This document shows, in pieces, positions 49,306 through 58,239 of a stretch of DNA of 60,459 nucleotides. The notes under the pieces were generated by a model. It was given only the letters and a program-made list of their open reading frames with translations. It was not told the origin of the DNA and ran no database searches. The first letter of the stretch is position 1; the number at the start of each line of letters is the position of its first letter. This DNA comes from Massilia glaciei. GTDB lineage: Bacteria; Pseudomonadota; Gammaproteobacteria; Burkholderiales; Burkholderiaceae_D. Position numbers and translations under genes: made by a program. Location: NCBI RefSeq assembly GCF_003011895.2, contig NZ_PXWF02000009.1, positions 1-60,459 of the forward strand. Direction: 5' to 3'.

Positions 49306-50381
49306 AGCGCGAGCGCCCATTCGACGTGCTCGCGCACCAGCGCTGACGGATGCCCGGCGCGCGCGCGCAGGGCGGCCACGATGTTGGCGTCGCCCCGCTT
49401 TTTCCCGGCCGCGTTGCCAAGGCCGACGGCGAGGTTGCGCAGCCAGCGCTCGTGGCCGATGCGCCTGATCGGACTGCCCTCTAGGCGGCGCTCGAACTCG
49501 TCCCCGGTCCAGCCGAACAGCGCCACCATGCCGGCGCTGCCAAGTTCGTTGCGCTCGTCGAAGTCGGGCACCACGGCGCGCCGCGCGTACTTGTTCCACG
49601 GGCAGGCGGTCTGGCAATCGTCGCAGCCGTAGACGCGGTTGCCGATCAGCGGGCGCAACTCGAGCGGGATGGAGCCCTTGAGCTCGATGGTGAGGTACGA
49701 GATGCAGCGCCGCGCGTCGAGCCGGCCCGGCCCCAAAATGGCCTGGGTCGGGCAGACGTCGATGCAGGCGCGGCACTGGCCGCAATGGGCGCTGGCCGGG
49801 GCGTCGACCGGCAGCGGCAGGTCGACCAGGATCTCCCCGAGGAAGAACATCGAGCCGGCCTCGCGGTTGAGCAGCAAGGTGTGCTTGCCGCGCCAGCCCA
49901 GCCCCGCCTGCTCGGCCAGCGGCAGCTCCATCACCGGGGCCGAATCGGTGAACACCCGGTAGCCGAAGGGGCCGGCGGCGGCCTCGATGCGCGCGGCCAG
50001 TTGCTGCAGCCGGGCGCGCAGCACCTTGTGGTAGTCGCGCCCGCGCGCGTAGAGCGAAACGACGGCCGCGTCGGGGTCGGCCAGGCGCGCCGCCTCGCGC
50101 CCGCGCCAGTCGGCCGGCGTGGCGGACGGCAGGTAGTCCATGCGCGCACTGATCACGCGCACGGTGCCGGGCACCAACTCGGCCGGGCGGGCGCGCTTGA
50201 GGCCGTGGCTTGCCATATAATCCATCTCGCCGTGGCGACCCTCGGCCAGCCACGCCAGCAAGCCCTCCTCGGCGTGCGCGAGATCGGCGTCGGCGATGCG
50301 CACATCGGCAAAGCCGAGCTCGGCGCCCCACTGTTTGATGGCGCGCGCGAGGGCGTCGAGGTCGGGTTGGACTGCTGGCAT
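49281..50381 (-). CDS. queG: Epoxyqueuosine reductase QueG
   Basis: 366 aa. Last step of queuosine synthesis in tRNA, a cobalamin-dependent reduction of epoxyqueuosine. Two [4Fe-4S] cluster motifs, CGQCRACIDVCP and YGCDDCQTACPWN, follow the cobalamin-binding region. A HEAT-like tail (SALVREHVEWALALH) ends the protein. Its 3' end overlaps the convergent DUF3052-like gene. It is divergent from tsaE. Confidence 0.95.
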   Translation of the reverse strand: MPAVQPDLDALARAIKQWGAELGFADVRIADADLAHAEEGLLAWLAEGRHGEMDYMASHGLKRARPAELVPGTVRVISARMDYLPSATPADWRGREAARLADPDAAVVSLYARGRDYHKVLRARLQQLAARIEAAAGPFGYRVFTDSAPVMELPLAEQAGLGWRGKHTLLLNREAGSMFFLGEILVDLPLPVDAPASAHCGQCRACIDVCPTQAILGPGRLDARRCISYLTIELKGSIPLELRPLIGNRVYGCDDCQTACPWNKYARRAVVPDFDERNELGSAGMVALFGWTGDEFERRLEGSPIRRIGHERWLRNLAVGLGNAAGKKRGDANIVAALRARAGHPSALVREHVEWALALHGADAGS

Positions 50382-50406
50382 GCTGGGACCGGGTTAGAAT
50401 GGGTGG

Positions 50407-50490
50407 CAACAAATAGGCTGCGACAAACAAATTGCAACAAACAAGCTGCAACAAACAAGCGGCGACAAACAAGCGGCGACAAACAAGCGG
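50407..50490. repeat. 14-bp tandem repeat, 6 copies
   Basis: Units such as CAACAAACAAGCTG and CGACAAACAAGCGG repeat with a period of exactly 14 bp between the divergent queG and tsaE genes, starting 26 bp from the queG start codon. Confidence 0.92.
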
Positions 50491-50518
50491 CAACATGCGC
50501 ACGGGCGGGCCGCGCATG

Positions 50519-50607
50519 CATGAACCTGCGCACGCATGAACCTGTGCACGCATGAACCTGTGCACGCATGAACCTATGCACGCATGAACCTATGCACGCA
50601 TGAACCT
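50519..50607. repeat. 16-bp tandem repeat, 6 copies
   Basis: CATGAACCT begins at 50519, 50535, 50551, 50567, 50583 and 50599, in units like CATGAACCTGTGCACG. Each copy carries an ATG, in successive different frames. The array ends 18 bp before the tsaE start codon. With the 14-bp array it fills most of the queG-tsaE gap. Confidence 0.92.
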
Positions 50608-50625
50608 AAGGCCACATTCTATTCG

Positions 50626-51111
50626 ATGCAGCACTTCAAAGCCCACCTCCACGACGAAGCCGGCACCGCCGCCCTGGGCGCGGCGCTCGCGCGCGCGCTG
50701 GTGCCGGGCCTGGCGATCCACCTTCACGGCGACCTTGGCGCCGGCAAGACCGCCCTCACGCGCGCCATGCTGCACGCGGCCGGGCATGTGGGCCACGTCA
50801 AGAGCCCGACCTACACGCTGGCCGAACCGTACCGCATCATGCTCGACGGCGCGGCCGTCGACGTGATCCATTTCGACTTGTACCGGATGGCCAGCGCCGA
50901 GGAATTCCTCGACGCCGGCTTCCGCGAGGACTTCGACGGGCGCAACATCTGCATCGTCGAATGGCCCGAAAAAGCCGAACCCGTGCTGCCCACGCCCGAC
51001 CTGAATGTGGTACTGAACGTCGCCGGCGAAGGTCGTGATGTAGAATTGCAAGCGTTGTCCGAACTAGGTTCGCTATGCCTCGACCGCCTCAAATTCGCAC
51101 CAAACCTCTGA
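50626..51111 (+). CDS. tsaE: tRNA threonylcarbamoyladenosine synthesis ATPase TsaE
   Basis: 161 aa. P-loop GDLGAGKTALTRAML, then SPTYTLAEPY and HFDLYRM, the TsaE signatures. It works with TsaB and TsaD (encoded at 24395) to make t6A37 in tRNA. I start at MQHFKAHLHDEAG; upstream in-frame ATGs lie in the 16-bp repeat array, and there is no obvious ribosome-binding site. Its end overlaps amiC by 37 bp. Confidence 0.93.
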   Translation: MQHFKAHLHDEAGTAALGAALARALVPGLAIHLHGDLGAGKTALTRAMLHAAGHVGHVKSPTYTLAEPYRIMLDGAAVDVIHFDLYRMASAEEFLDAGFREDFDGRNICIVEWPEKAEPVLPTPDLNVVLNVAGEGRDVELQALSELGSLCLDRLKFAPNL

Positions 51112-52448
51112 TTGGCGGCGCGCTCACGCGCCGCACCGTGCTCAAAGCCGGCGGGACCCTGCTGTTGTCGGTGTTTGCGCCGCTGCCCGCGGCGGCCGCG
51201 CAAATCCTCGCGGTGCGGGTCTGGCCGGCCGCCGACTACACCCGCGTCACGCTCGAAAACGACAGCAACCTCAAGGCGACCCACTTCACCGTGCCCGATC
51301 CGGAGCGGCTCGTGGTCGACATCGAAGGGCTCGAACTCAATCCCACGCTCAAGGGGCTGGTGGCCAAGATCCAGTCCGGCGACCCGTACATCAAGCAGGT
51401 GCGCGTGGGGCAGAACCGGCCCAACGTGGTGCGGCTCGTGTTCGACCTGAAGGAACCGATCCGGCCGCAGGTGTTCGCGCTGGCGCCGGTGGGCGAGTAC
51501 AAGCACCGCCTGATCTTCGACCTGTATCCGGTCAAGCCGGTCGACCCGATCGCGCAGATGATCGAAAAAGGCGAATGGTCGCGCCCCGGCGCCCCGGCCG
51601 GCACCCCGGCCCCGCCGGCCTTGCCACCGACCGCGCCCGAGGCGGCGGTGCTGGCCGCGCGGCCGGAACCGAAGCCCGAACCTAGGACGGCCGAGATCGC
51701 CAAGGCCGATCCCAAACCGCCCGCGCAGGCAAGCGTGGCGCGCCTGATCACCATCGCGATCGACCCGGGCCACGGCGGCGAGGACCCGGGCGCCGTCGGC
51801 AGCAGGGGCACGCTCGAAAAAGACATCGTGCTCGCCATCGCCAAGCGCCTCAAGGCCAAGATCGAGCAGCAGCCCAACATGCGCGTGATGCTCACGCGCG
51901 ACGGCGACTACTTCGTGCCGCTCGGGGTGCGCGTCGAAAAGGCGCGCCAGGTGCAGGCCGACCTGTTCGTGTCGCTGCACGCCGACGCCTTCATCAAGCC
52001 GAGCGCGCGCGGCTCGTCGGTGTTCGTGCTGTCCGAAAAGGGCGCCAGCTCGACCGCCGCGCGCTGGCTCGCAGATAAAGAAAACCTGGCCGACGCCATC
52101 GGCGGGATCAACATCAAGGTCCGTGACCAGCAGCTCGCCGGGGTGCTGCTCGACCTGTCTACGACGGCCCAGATCAACGACAGCCTCAAGCTGGGCAAGG
52201 CCGTGCTGAGCGAAATCGGCGGCATCGCGCGGCTGCACAAGAGCCATGTCGAACATGCCGGCTTTGCCGTGCTCAAGGCGCCCGACATTCCGTCGATCCT
52301 GATCGAGACCGCGTTCATCTCGAACCCCGAAGAGGAAGCCAAGCTGCGCGACAACGGCTACCAGGACCAGATAGCGAGCGCCGTCATGAAAGGCATCAAG
52401 CACTATTTCGCGCGCAATCCACCGCTGGCCAAGGGCCGTTCGTCGTAA
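51075..52448 (+). CDS. amiC: N-acetylmuramoyl-L-alanine amidase AmiC
   Basis: 457 aa. Tat signal (RRTVLKAGGTLLLSVFAPLP), then an AMIN domain (about 45-155) that targets the septum, a proline-rich linker, and an Amidase_3 zinc domain with PGHGGEDPGAVGSRGTLEKD, SLHADAF and ILIETAFISN (zinc and catalytic residues). It splits septal peptidoglycan during cell division. It overlaps tsaE, the usual arrangement; mutL and miaA, which normally follow directly, come about 4 kb later here. Confidence 0.94.
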   Translation: MPRPPQIRTKPLIGGALTRRTVLKAGGTLLLSVFAPLPAAAAQILAVRVWPAADYTRVTLENDSNLKATHFTVPDPERLVVDIEGLELNPTLKGLVAKIQSGDPYIKQVRVGQNRPNVVRLVFDLKEPIRPQVFALAPVGEYKHRLIFDLYPVKPVDPIAQMIEKGEWSRPGAPAGTPAPPALPPTAPEAAVLAARPEPKPEPRTAEIAKADPKPPAQASVARLITIAIDPGHGGEDPGAVGSRGTLEKDIVLAIAKRLKAKIEQQPNMRVMLTRDGDYFVPLGVRVEKARQVQADLFVSLHADAFIKPSARGSSVFVLSEKGASSTAARWLADKENLADAIGGINIKVRDQQLAGVLLDLSTTAQINDSLKLGKAVLSEIGGIARLHKSHVEHAGFAVLKAPDIPSILIETAFISNPEEEAKLRDNGYQDQIASAVMKGIKHYFARNPPLAKGRSS

Positions 52449-52458
52449 AGGGCATGCC

Positions 52459-53262
52459 ATGAGCGAGATCACGATGGTCGAATTCGGCCAGCTGCCGGCG
52501 CTGCGCCTGCGCGCCCCCGACGGGGCCGAGGCCACCGTCACCTTGTACGGCGCCCACCTGGTGTCGTGGATCGGCAAGGATGGCCGGGAGCGGCTGTTCT
52601 GCAGCGCCGAGTCGGCGCTCGACGGCAGCCGCGCCATCCGCGGCGGCGTGCCCGTGATCTTCCCGCAGTTTGCCGCCCGGGGCGAGGGCATGCGCCACGG
52701 TTTTGCCCGCGTTTGCAACTGGCGCGCCGGCGGCGGCGGCATCGAGGGCGACACCGCGTTCGCGCTGTTCTCCCTTGCCAGCGCCGACCTGCCGGACGAG
52801 GTGGCGCGGGCCTGGCCGCATGCGTTCGCGCTGGAACTGCGCGTGGCGGTGCGCGCAAACGAATTGTCGATCGCGCTCGAGGTGCTCAACACGGGCGAGG
52901 CGCCGCTGTCTTTCGCCGCGGCGCTGCACACGTATTACCTGGTTGACGATGTCGACCTGGTGCGCGTGGGCGGGGTGGTTGACGGCGGGCTCGCCGTCGG
53001 CGACAAGCTCGATTGGATTTTCCCCGGCGTGGCGGGCGCGCTGGCGTTGACCGCGGGAGCGGCTGCGCTGCATTTGGAACAGGGCGGCTTCACCGACGCC
53101 GTGGTGTGGAATCCGGGCGCGCTTGACGCCGCGGCCCTGAACGACCTGGGCGACGACGAATACCGGCGTTTCGTGTGCATCGAGCCGGCGCTGGTCGACC
53201 CAATCGCGCTGGCCGCCGGCGCGCGCTGGCGCGGCTGGCAGCGGGTGCTCGCGCTGGGCTAG
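52459..53262 (+). CDS. D-hexose-6-phosphate mutarotase (YeaD type)
   Basis: 267 aa. VTLYGAHLVSWIGKDGRERL, FPQFAARGEGMRHGFARV (catalytic His) and AALHTYYLVDD match the aldose-1-epimerase-like YeaD family, which interconverts the anomers of glucose 6-phosphate. No signal peptide. It lies 10 bp after amiC on the same strand and is convergent with the carbonic anhydrase gene. Confidence 0.9.
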   Translation: MSEITMVEFGQLPALRLRAPDGAEATVTLYGAHLVSWIGKDGRERLFCSAESALDGSRAIRGGVPVIFPQFAARGEGMRHGFARVCNWRAGGGGIEGDTAFALFSLASADLPDEVARAWPHAFALELRVAVRANELSIALEVLNTGEAPLSFAAALHTYYLVDDVDLVRVGGVVDGGLAVGDKLDWIFPGVAGALALTAGAAALHLEQGGFTDAVVWNPGALDAAALNDLGDDEYRRFVCIEPALVDPIALAAGARWRGWQRVLALG

Positions 53263-53302
53263 TGCCAGGCCGGTTCGATGCAGGCGCCAGGCTGGCTCGA
53301 AG

Positions 53303-54310
53303 CTAGTTCGATTCCTTGATGACCCGGCCCGACGCGGCCTGCACCGGACGCGCGTTGAGCGGATACAAGCGGCTGAACACGGCCAGTTGTTCCGGCGACG
53401 CCTGCACCGGCTGCTTCATGACGATCCACAGCACATCCTCGCTGCACGGCGGCGTCGTCAGCGAGCCCATATAGGTGTAGTACTCGCGCTGGGGCGGCAG
53501 CATCTGGCCGGCGTCGAGCACCACCGACGGAGCAACCGTGATGTTCTTCTCGAGCGGCAGGTTGCCCCAGACGGTCGCGATGGTCTGCTGCTCCTGCCCG
53601 CGCTCGAGCAGCAGCGCCACCACCGCGAGCTTGCCCGCGACATCCCTGTGCACCAGATGCACCACCATCTCGAAGCCCTTGCCGTTGACGCGCTCCTCGG
53701 CCGGGCGGTGGAAATGGAACTGCAGCAGCTCGTAGCGCCTGCCCTGCACCGTCAGGTAGTTGCCGGGACCGACCCCGACCTGCACGCTGTGGCCGTTGTC
53801 GACGACGGTGAACGGCGAGGGGCTGTATTCGAAGGCGACCTTCTCGAGGTTGACCTTCATGCCGTCGCGGATATCGATCGGCGACTGGCGCTTGCCGATG
53901 CCGCATTTGGCCCAGGCTGGATTGATCTTGCCCCAGTGGGCGGGGCCGTGTTCGCCCTCGTACGACCAATGCGTGCCGTGTGCGTGCGCGGGGGCGGCCG
54001 CCCGCCTGGCCGGCGCGGCCTTGCGGTGCCTGGCCGCGGCGGCGGCGCGCGCATCCTGGTCGGCGCGCAGGATGGCCAGCCGTTTGGCGATCTTGGCCGC
54101 GAGCTCGGCTTCGGCCTGCTCGTCGGCGGCGTCCTGGGCCGCCTCGGACAGGGGAGCCGCCGCCGGCGCCGGCTGGCTGAGCGCCGGCCGCGACGGCAGC
54201 GGCGGCACAATCGATGGCCTGGCCGGTTTGGCCGGGGCCGGCGCGTCGGCCGCGCCCGCGGTCCCCATGAGAGCAAGGCTGCAGGCGGACAAGGCGATCA
54301 GATTGCGCAT
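53303..54310 (-). CDS. Alpha-family carbonic anhydrase with long N-terminal linker
   Basis: 335 aa, secreted (MRNLIALSACSLALMGTAGA). About 95 residues of Ala/Pro and charged helical linker precede the catalytic domain, which starts near HWSYEGEHGPAHWGKINPAW. The zinc histidines lie in LLQFHFHRPAEE and HLVHRD, and the SLTTPPCSEDVLWIVM block is intact. It hydrates CO2 in the periplasm. The linker is unusual for the family and may tether the enzyme to a partner or the cell wall. Confidence 0.92.
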   Translation of the reverse strand: MRNLIALSACSLALMGTAGAADAPAPAKPARPSIVPPLPSRPALSQPAPAAAPLSEAAQDAADEQAEAELAAKIAKRLAILRADQDARAAAAARHRKAAPARRAAAPAHAHGTHWSYEGEHGPAHWGKINPAWAKCGIGKRQSPIDIRDGMKVNLEKVAFEYSPSPFTVVDNGHSVQVGVGPGNYLTVQGRRYELLQFHFHRPAEERVNGKGFEMVVHLVHRDVAGKLAVVALLLERGQEQQTIATVWGNLPLEKNITVAPSVVLDAGQMLPPQREYYTYMGSLTTPPCSEDVLWIVMKQPVQASPEQLAVFSRLYPLNARPVQAASGRVIKESN

Positions 54311-54327
54311 GGGGCTCCCGGCGGGCG

Positions 54328-54984
54328 CTATTTTACGGCGTTACGGTTCATGAACTTGCGGCTGTACTTCCACAAACTGCCCAGCATCACCGGCACCACG
54401 GCCGCGCCGACGCCGACGAGCACGATGGCGGTCAGGTGTTCGCGCACAATAGGAATGTTGCCAAAGAAATAACCCGCTGTCACCAGGCTGAGCACCCAGA
54501 ACAGGGCGCCGCCGATGTTATAGATCTGAAACGGCGTGTGCGGCATGGCGGTCACGCCCGCGACGAACGGCGCGAAGGTGCGCACCACCGGCACGAAGCG
54601 CGCCAGGACGATGGTTTTGCCGCCGTGCTTGTCGAAGAAGACCCGCGTCTTGTTGAGCGCGTCGCGGTTGATCCAGCGGTAATCGTGGACGAACACGCGT
54701 TGCCCGATCGCCCTGCCGATCCAGTAATTGGTGGTGTTGCCCAGCACGGCGGCGACGATCAGCAGCGTCGACAGCAGCGCGAAATCCATCTCGCCGGTGG
54801 CGCAGAAGGCGCCCGCGATGAACAGCAAGGTGTCGCCCGGGAAGAAAAACAGCACCACGAGGCCGGTTTCGGCAAAGATGATGGCGAACAGCACCACGTA
54901 AACGTAAACACCATATTCGGCCAGCAACTTGCCCAGAGTGGCGTCGACATGCAAGATCATGTCAAAAAACTGCATCAGGTCCAT
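54328..54984 (-). CDS. DedA-family membrane protein
   Basis: 218 aa. The DedA/SNARE-associated fold is shown by FAETGLVVLFFFPGDTLLF, a helix pair with GRAIGQRV, and RFVPVVRTFAPFVAGVTAMP. DedA proteins are half-transporters thought to flip undecaprenyl phosphate or other lipids and to support membrane potential. It lies 17 bp upstream of the carbonic anhydrase gene on the same strand, so the two are probably co-transcribed. Confidence 0.92.
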   Translation of the reverse strand: MDLMQFFDMILHVDATLGKLLAEYGVYVYVVLFAIIFAETGLVVLFFFPGDTLLFIAGAFCATGEMDFALLSTLLIVAAVLGNTTNYWIGRAIGQRVFVHDYRWINRDALNKTRVFFDKHGGKTIVLARFVPVVRTFAPFVAGVTAMPHTPFQIYNIGGALFWVLSLVTAGYFFGNIPIVREHLTAIVLVGVGAAVVPVMLGSLWKYSRKFMNRNAVK

Positions 54985-55172
54985 AATTTTCCTAAGTTAA
55001 TTTAGGCGCATCATACCATTGCCCGGCCTTCCATATAGCCACCGGATGCAAGGTGCCGCACCGCTTTTTTGGGTGTGCGCGGGAAGTTTCCTCATGCCCG
55101 CTTAGACGGATTACAATTCCCGCACACGGGGCGGGAGCGACCCCGGCCTACACAACACCAGGAGACCAGACG

Positions 55173-56117
55173 ATGCGAGCACGACCGAACCGGAAGCAGC
55201 AAATTGGCCGCGCAGTCGCCCTTGCGTGCGCGTTGATGGCGACCGCCGCGCTGGCGGCGCCGGCCGCGCCCGCCGCGGCGGAGCTGGCGCCGAAGAAATC
55301 GCTAAGCGAGGTCATCGCCGCGTCGAGCGCGGGCGACTGGCGCCCGCTCGACCTCAACAACACCCTGTACATGGAGTTGCCGGGTGGACGCGTGGTGATC
55401 GAACTGGCGCCGCCGTTCGCGCCGAACCACGCCGAGAACATCAAGACGCTGGTGCGCGACAACTATTTCGACGGCCTGGTGGTGCTGCGCTCACAGGACA
55501 ACTTCGTGGTGCAGTGGGGCGACCCGGACGAAAAGAACCCGCGCCCGTTCAAGAACGCCAAGGCGACACTGAAGGCCGAATTCACCGTGCCGCTGGCCAA
55601 CGACACCAACTTCACGCGGCTGCGCGACCGCGACGGCTACGCGGCGCAGGTTGGGCATTCGAACGGCTTCCCTTCCGCGCGCGACCCCAAGACCGGCCGC
55701 GCCTGGCTGGCGCACTGCTACGGCATGGTGGGGGTTGGCCGCGACAACGACGCCGACAGCGGCGGCGGCTCCTCGCTGTACGTGGTGAGCGGCCACGCGC
55801 CGCGCCACCTCGACCGCAACATCACGGTGGTGGGGCGGGTGGTGTCGGGCATGCCGCTGCTGGCGGCGGTGCCGCGCGGCCCGGCGCCGATGGGTTTCTA
55901 CGCCGACCCCGGGCAAAACATCCCGATCGGCACGGTGAAAGTGGCGGCCGACGTGCCGGCCGGGCAGCGCAGCAACTTCGAAGTGATGCGCACCGACAGC
56001 GCCACATACCAGAAGGCGGTGGAGGCGCAGCGCAACCGGGGCGGTCCATGGACCAAGGTGGCCGCCGGCCACGTCGAGCTCTGCAACGCCCCGATCCCCG
56101 TGCGCCCGCAGAAATAA
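55173..56117 (+). CDS. Secreted cyclophilin-type peptidyl-prolyl isomerase
   Basis: 314 aa. Signal peptide ends near ALAAP. The cyclophilin barrel is degenerate but recognisable: [60 protein letters not shown] and [20 protein letters not shown]. Long insertions and the [20 protein letters not shown] segment are typical of a periplasmic subgroup. A GGAGA ribosome-binding site fixes the start at 55173. Likely a periplasmic folding catalyst; activity is not certain. Confidence 0.85.
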   Translation: MRARPNRKQQIGRAVALACALMATAALAAPAAPAAAELAPKKSLSEVIAASSAGDWRPLDLNNTLYMELPGGRVVIELAPPFAPNHAENIKTLVRDNYFDGLVVLRSQDNFVVQWGDPDEKNPRPFKNAKATLKAEFTVPLANDTNFTRLRDRDGYAAQVGHSNGFPSARDPKTGRAWLAHCYGMVGVGRDNDADSGGGSSLYVVSGHAPRHLDRNITVVGRVVSGMPLLAAVPRGPAPMGFYADPGQNIPIGTVKVAADVPAGQRSNFEVMRTDSATYQKAVEAQRNRGGPWTKVAAGHVELCNAPIPVRPQK

Positions 56118-56153
56118 CTTCCCCCTCGCGCAGCCCATATTTCCACAACATGT

Positions 56154-56180
56154 CACAATCGGGGTCAGACCCCGGTTGTG
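56154..56180. repeat. GGGGTCAGACCCC hairpin, copy 1
   Basis: CACAA ... TTGTG encloses GGGGTCAGACCCC, a palindrome with one central mismatch, giving a long hairpin 37 bp after the cyclophilin gene. This motif recurs between genes in many betaproteobacteria and is often a target of REP-associated tyrosine transposases; none is seen here. Confidence 0.8.
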
Positions 56181-56246
56181 AAATTTTTCCGTGCGGCAGC
56201 TCGGGCTCCTCTGCGCCCACTTCCATGCGGAATTAATTTCATAAGT

Positions 56247-56259
56247 GGGGTCAGACCCC
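56247..56259. repeat. GGGGTCAGACCCC, copy 2
   Basis: The second copy is 86 bp after the first, in the same orientation, followed by CGGTTGCGGAACATTGCGCA. It lies 100 bp before the mutL start. Confidence 0.8.
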
Positions 56260-56358
56260 GGTTGCGGAACATTGCGCAAATTGTGTCGGGCAAGGATGGG
56301 GGCAATTTCGTGATTGGGCAACAAAGCGCGGGGCGGGGGCGCGGGTATAATTTGCGCC

Positions 56359-58239
56359 ATGAATGCACCCACCACGCCACACCGCCCGATCCAGGCCCTT
56401 CCCGACCAGCTTATTTCGCAAATTGCCGCCGGCGAGGTCGTGGAACGCCCTTCCGCCGTCGTCAAGGAATTGCTCGAAAACGCGCTCGACGCCGGCTCGA
56501 CCCAGATCACCGTGCGCCTCGAGGAGGGCGGCGTCAAACGCATCGCCATCACCGACAACGGCCGCGGCATCTCGCCCGAGCAACTGCCGCTCGCGCTGGC
56601 CCGCCACGCGACCTCCAAGATCGCCTCCCTGACCGACCTCGAAAACGTCGCCACGCTCGGCTTTCGCGGCGAGGCGCTCGCCTCGATCGCCGCCGTCGCC
56701 GCCGTCTCCGTGACCTCGCGCACCGCCGACGCCGCCCACGCCTGGGAGATCGTCGGCTCGCACCTGGGCGCCGTGGCCCCGTCGTCGGGCGCGCATGGCA
56801 CCACCATCGATGTGCAGGACCTGTATTTCAACACGCCGGCGCGGCGCAAGTTTCTCAAATCGGAGCAGACCGAGTACGGCCATTGCGCCGAAGTCGTGCG
56901 CCGCATCGCGCTCGCGCGCCCCGATGTCTCGTTCAGTCTGAGCCACAACGGCCGCACCATCGACCATTGGAACGTGACCGAGATGGCCAAGCGCAGCGCG
57001 CACATCCTCGGCAGCGATTTCGCCGAGGCGCGCCTGCCGATCGACGAGTCGGCCGGCCCCTTGCGCCTGCACGGCTTCGCCGGCCTGCCCACCGCCTCCA
57101 AGGCGCGCGCCGACGGCCAGTTCTTTTATGTGAACGGGCGCTTCGTGCGTGACAAGCTGCTGGTGCACGCGGTGCGCGCCGCCTACCAGGACGTGCTGCA
57201 CGGCGACCGCTTCCCCGCCTACGTGCTCGCGCTCGACCTCGACCCGGCGCTGGTCGACGTCAACGTGCACCCGTCCAAGATCGAAGTGCGCTTCCGCGAC
57301 AGCCGCGCGGTCCACCAGTTCGTGTTCCACGCGGTCCAGCGCGCGCTCGCGCTGACCTCGGCCACCTCGTTCGGCAGCGTGCCCGGTCCGCAGGCGGCCG
57401 CCGAGATGGGCGGCGCCACCACCACCTGGCGAGCGCAGGAGCAGACCACGTTCGGCCCGCAGTTCTCGTCAACGTTCTCGTCGACGTTCTCGCCGTCGCC
57501 CTACCCACCCGCGCGCCGCCCCGACGACATGGGCGTGGCGCAAACGTCCGACAACTACGGCGCCCTGTTCGCGCCCGGATTCAGCGCCTCGAACGCGCCC
57601 GTGACGCCCTACACGGCGCCGGCGCACACGATGTCGAACGACGACTATCCGCTCGGCTTCGCGCTAGCCCAGCTGCACGGCATCTACATCCTCGCGCAGA
57701 ACACCAAGGGCCTGGTGCTGGTCGACATGCACGCCGCGCACGAGCGCATCCTGTACGAGCAGCTCAAGAACGCGCTCGACGCCCAGGTCGACGGCCAGGA
57801 GATGCAGGTCCAGGCGCTGCTGATCCCCGTGACCTTCTTCGCCGACGCGGTCGAAGTGGGCACCGCCCAGGAGAACCAGGAAACGCTGGCCGCGCTCGGC
57901 TTCGACATCGCCGCCCTGTCGCCGACCACGCTGGCGGTGCGCTCGGTGCCGACCCTGCTCAAGGGCGCCGACGCGCAGACGCTGGCGCGCGACGTGCTGC
58001 GCGACGTGCGCGAATTCGGCGGCTCGCGCGTGCTCATCGAGCGCCGCAACGAACTGCTCGGCACCCTCGCCTGCCACACCGCGGTGCGCGCCAACCGCAT
58101 CCTGTCGGTGCCCGAGATGAACGCGCTGCTGCGCCAGATGGAGGGCACCGAGCGCGCCGACCAGTGCAACCACGGCCGCCCGACCTGGGTCCAGCTCGAC
58201 ATCTCCTCGCTCGACAAACTGTTCCTGCGGGGCCAATGA
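56359..58239 (+). CDS. mutL: DNA mismatch repair protein MutL
   Basis: 626 aa. GHKL ATPase motifs: [34 protein letters not shown] variable, Ser/Pro-rich linker (about 350-450, with [11 protein letters not shown]) leads to the dimerisation domain, which carries [12 protein letters not shown], fitting the MutL endonuclease motif DxHAxxExxxxE, and CNHGRPT, the metal-binding partner motif. So this MutL probably nicks DNA itself, as expected without MutH. Start at the ATG 56359 (MNAPTTP). Its stop overlaps the MFS gene start (ATGA). Confidence 0.95.
   Translation: MNAPTTPHRPIQALPDQLISQIAAGEVVERPSAVVKELLENALDAGSTQITVRLEEGGVKRIAITDNGRGISPEQLPLALARHATSKIASLTDLENVATLGFRGEALASIAAVAAVSVTSRTADAAHAWEIVGSHLGAVAPSSGAHGTTIDVQDLYFNTPARRKFLKSEQTEYGHCAEVVRRIALARPDVSFSLSHNGRTIDHWNVTEMAKRSAHILGSDFAEARLPIDESAGPLRLHGFAGLPTASKARADGQFFYVNGRFVRDKLLVHAVRAAYQDVLHGDRFPAYVLALDLDPALVDVNVHPSKIEVRFRDSRAVHQFVFHAVQRALALTSATSFGSVPGPQAAAEMGGATTTWRAQEQTTFGPQFSSTFSSTFSPSPYPPARRPDDMGVAQTSDNYGALFAPGFSASNAPVTPYTAPAHTMSNDDYPLGFALAQLHGIYILAQNTKGLVLVDMHAAHERILYEQLKNALDAQVDGQEMQVQALLIPVTFFADAVEVGTAQENQETLAALGFDIAALSPTTLAVRSVPTLLKGADAQTLARDVLRDVREFGGSRVLIERRNELLGTLACHTAVRANRILSVPEMNALLRQMEGTERADQCNHGRPTWVQLDISSLDKLFLRGQ

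Noticed and set aside
50407-50607. Possible CRISPR array
   Set aside because: Units are 14 and 16 bp and directly tandem, with no unique spacers and no cas genes nearby.
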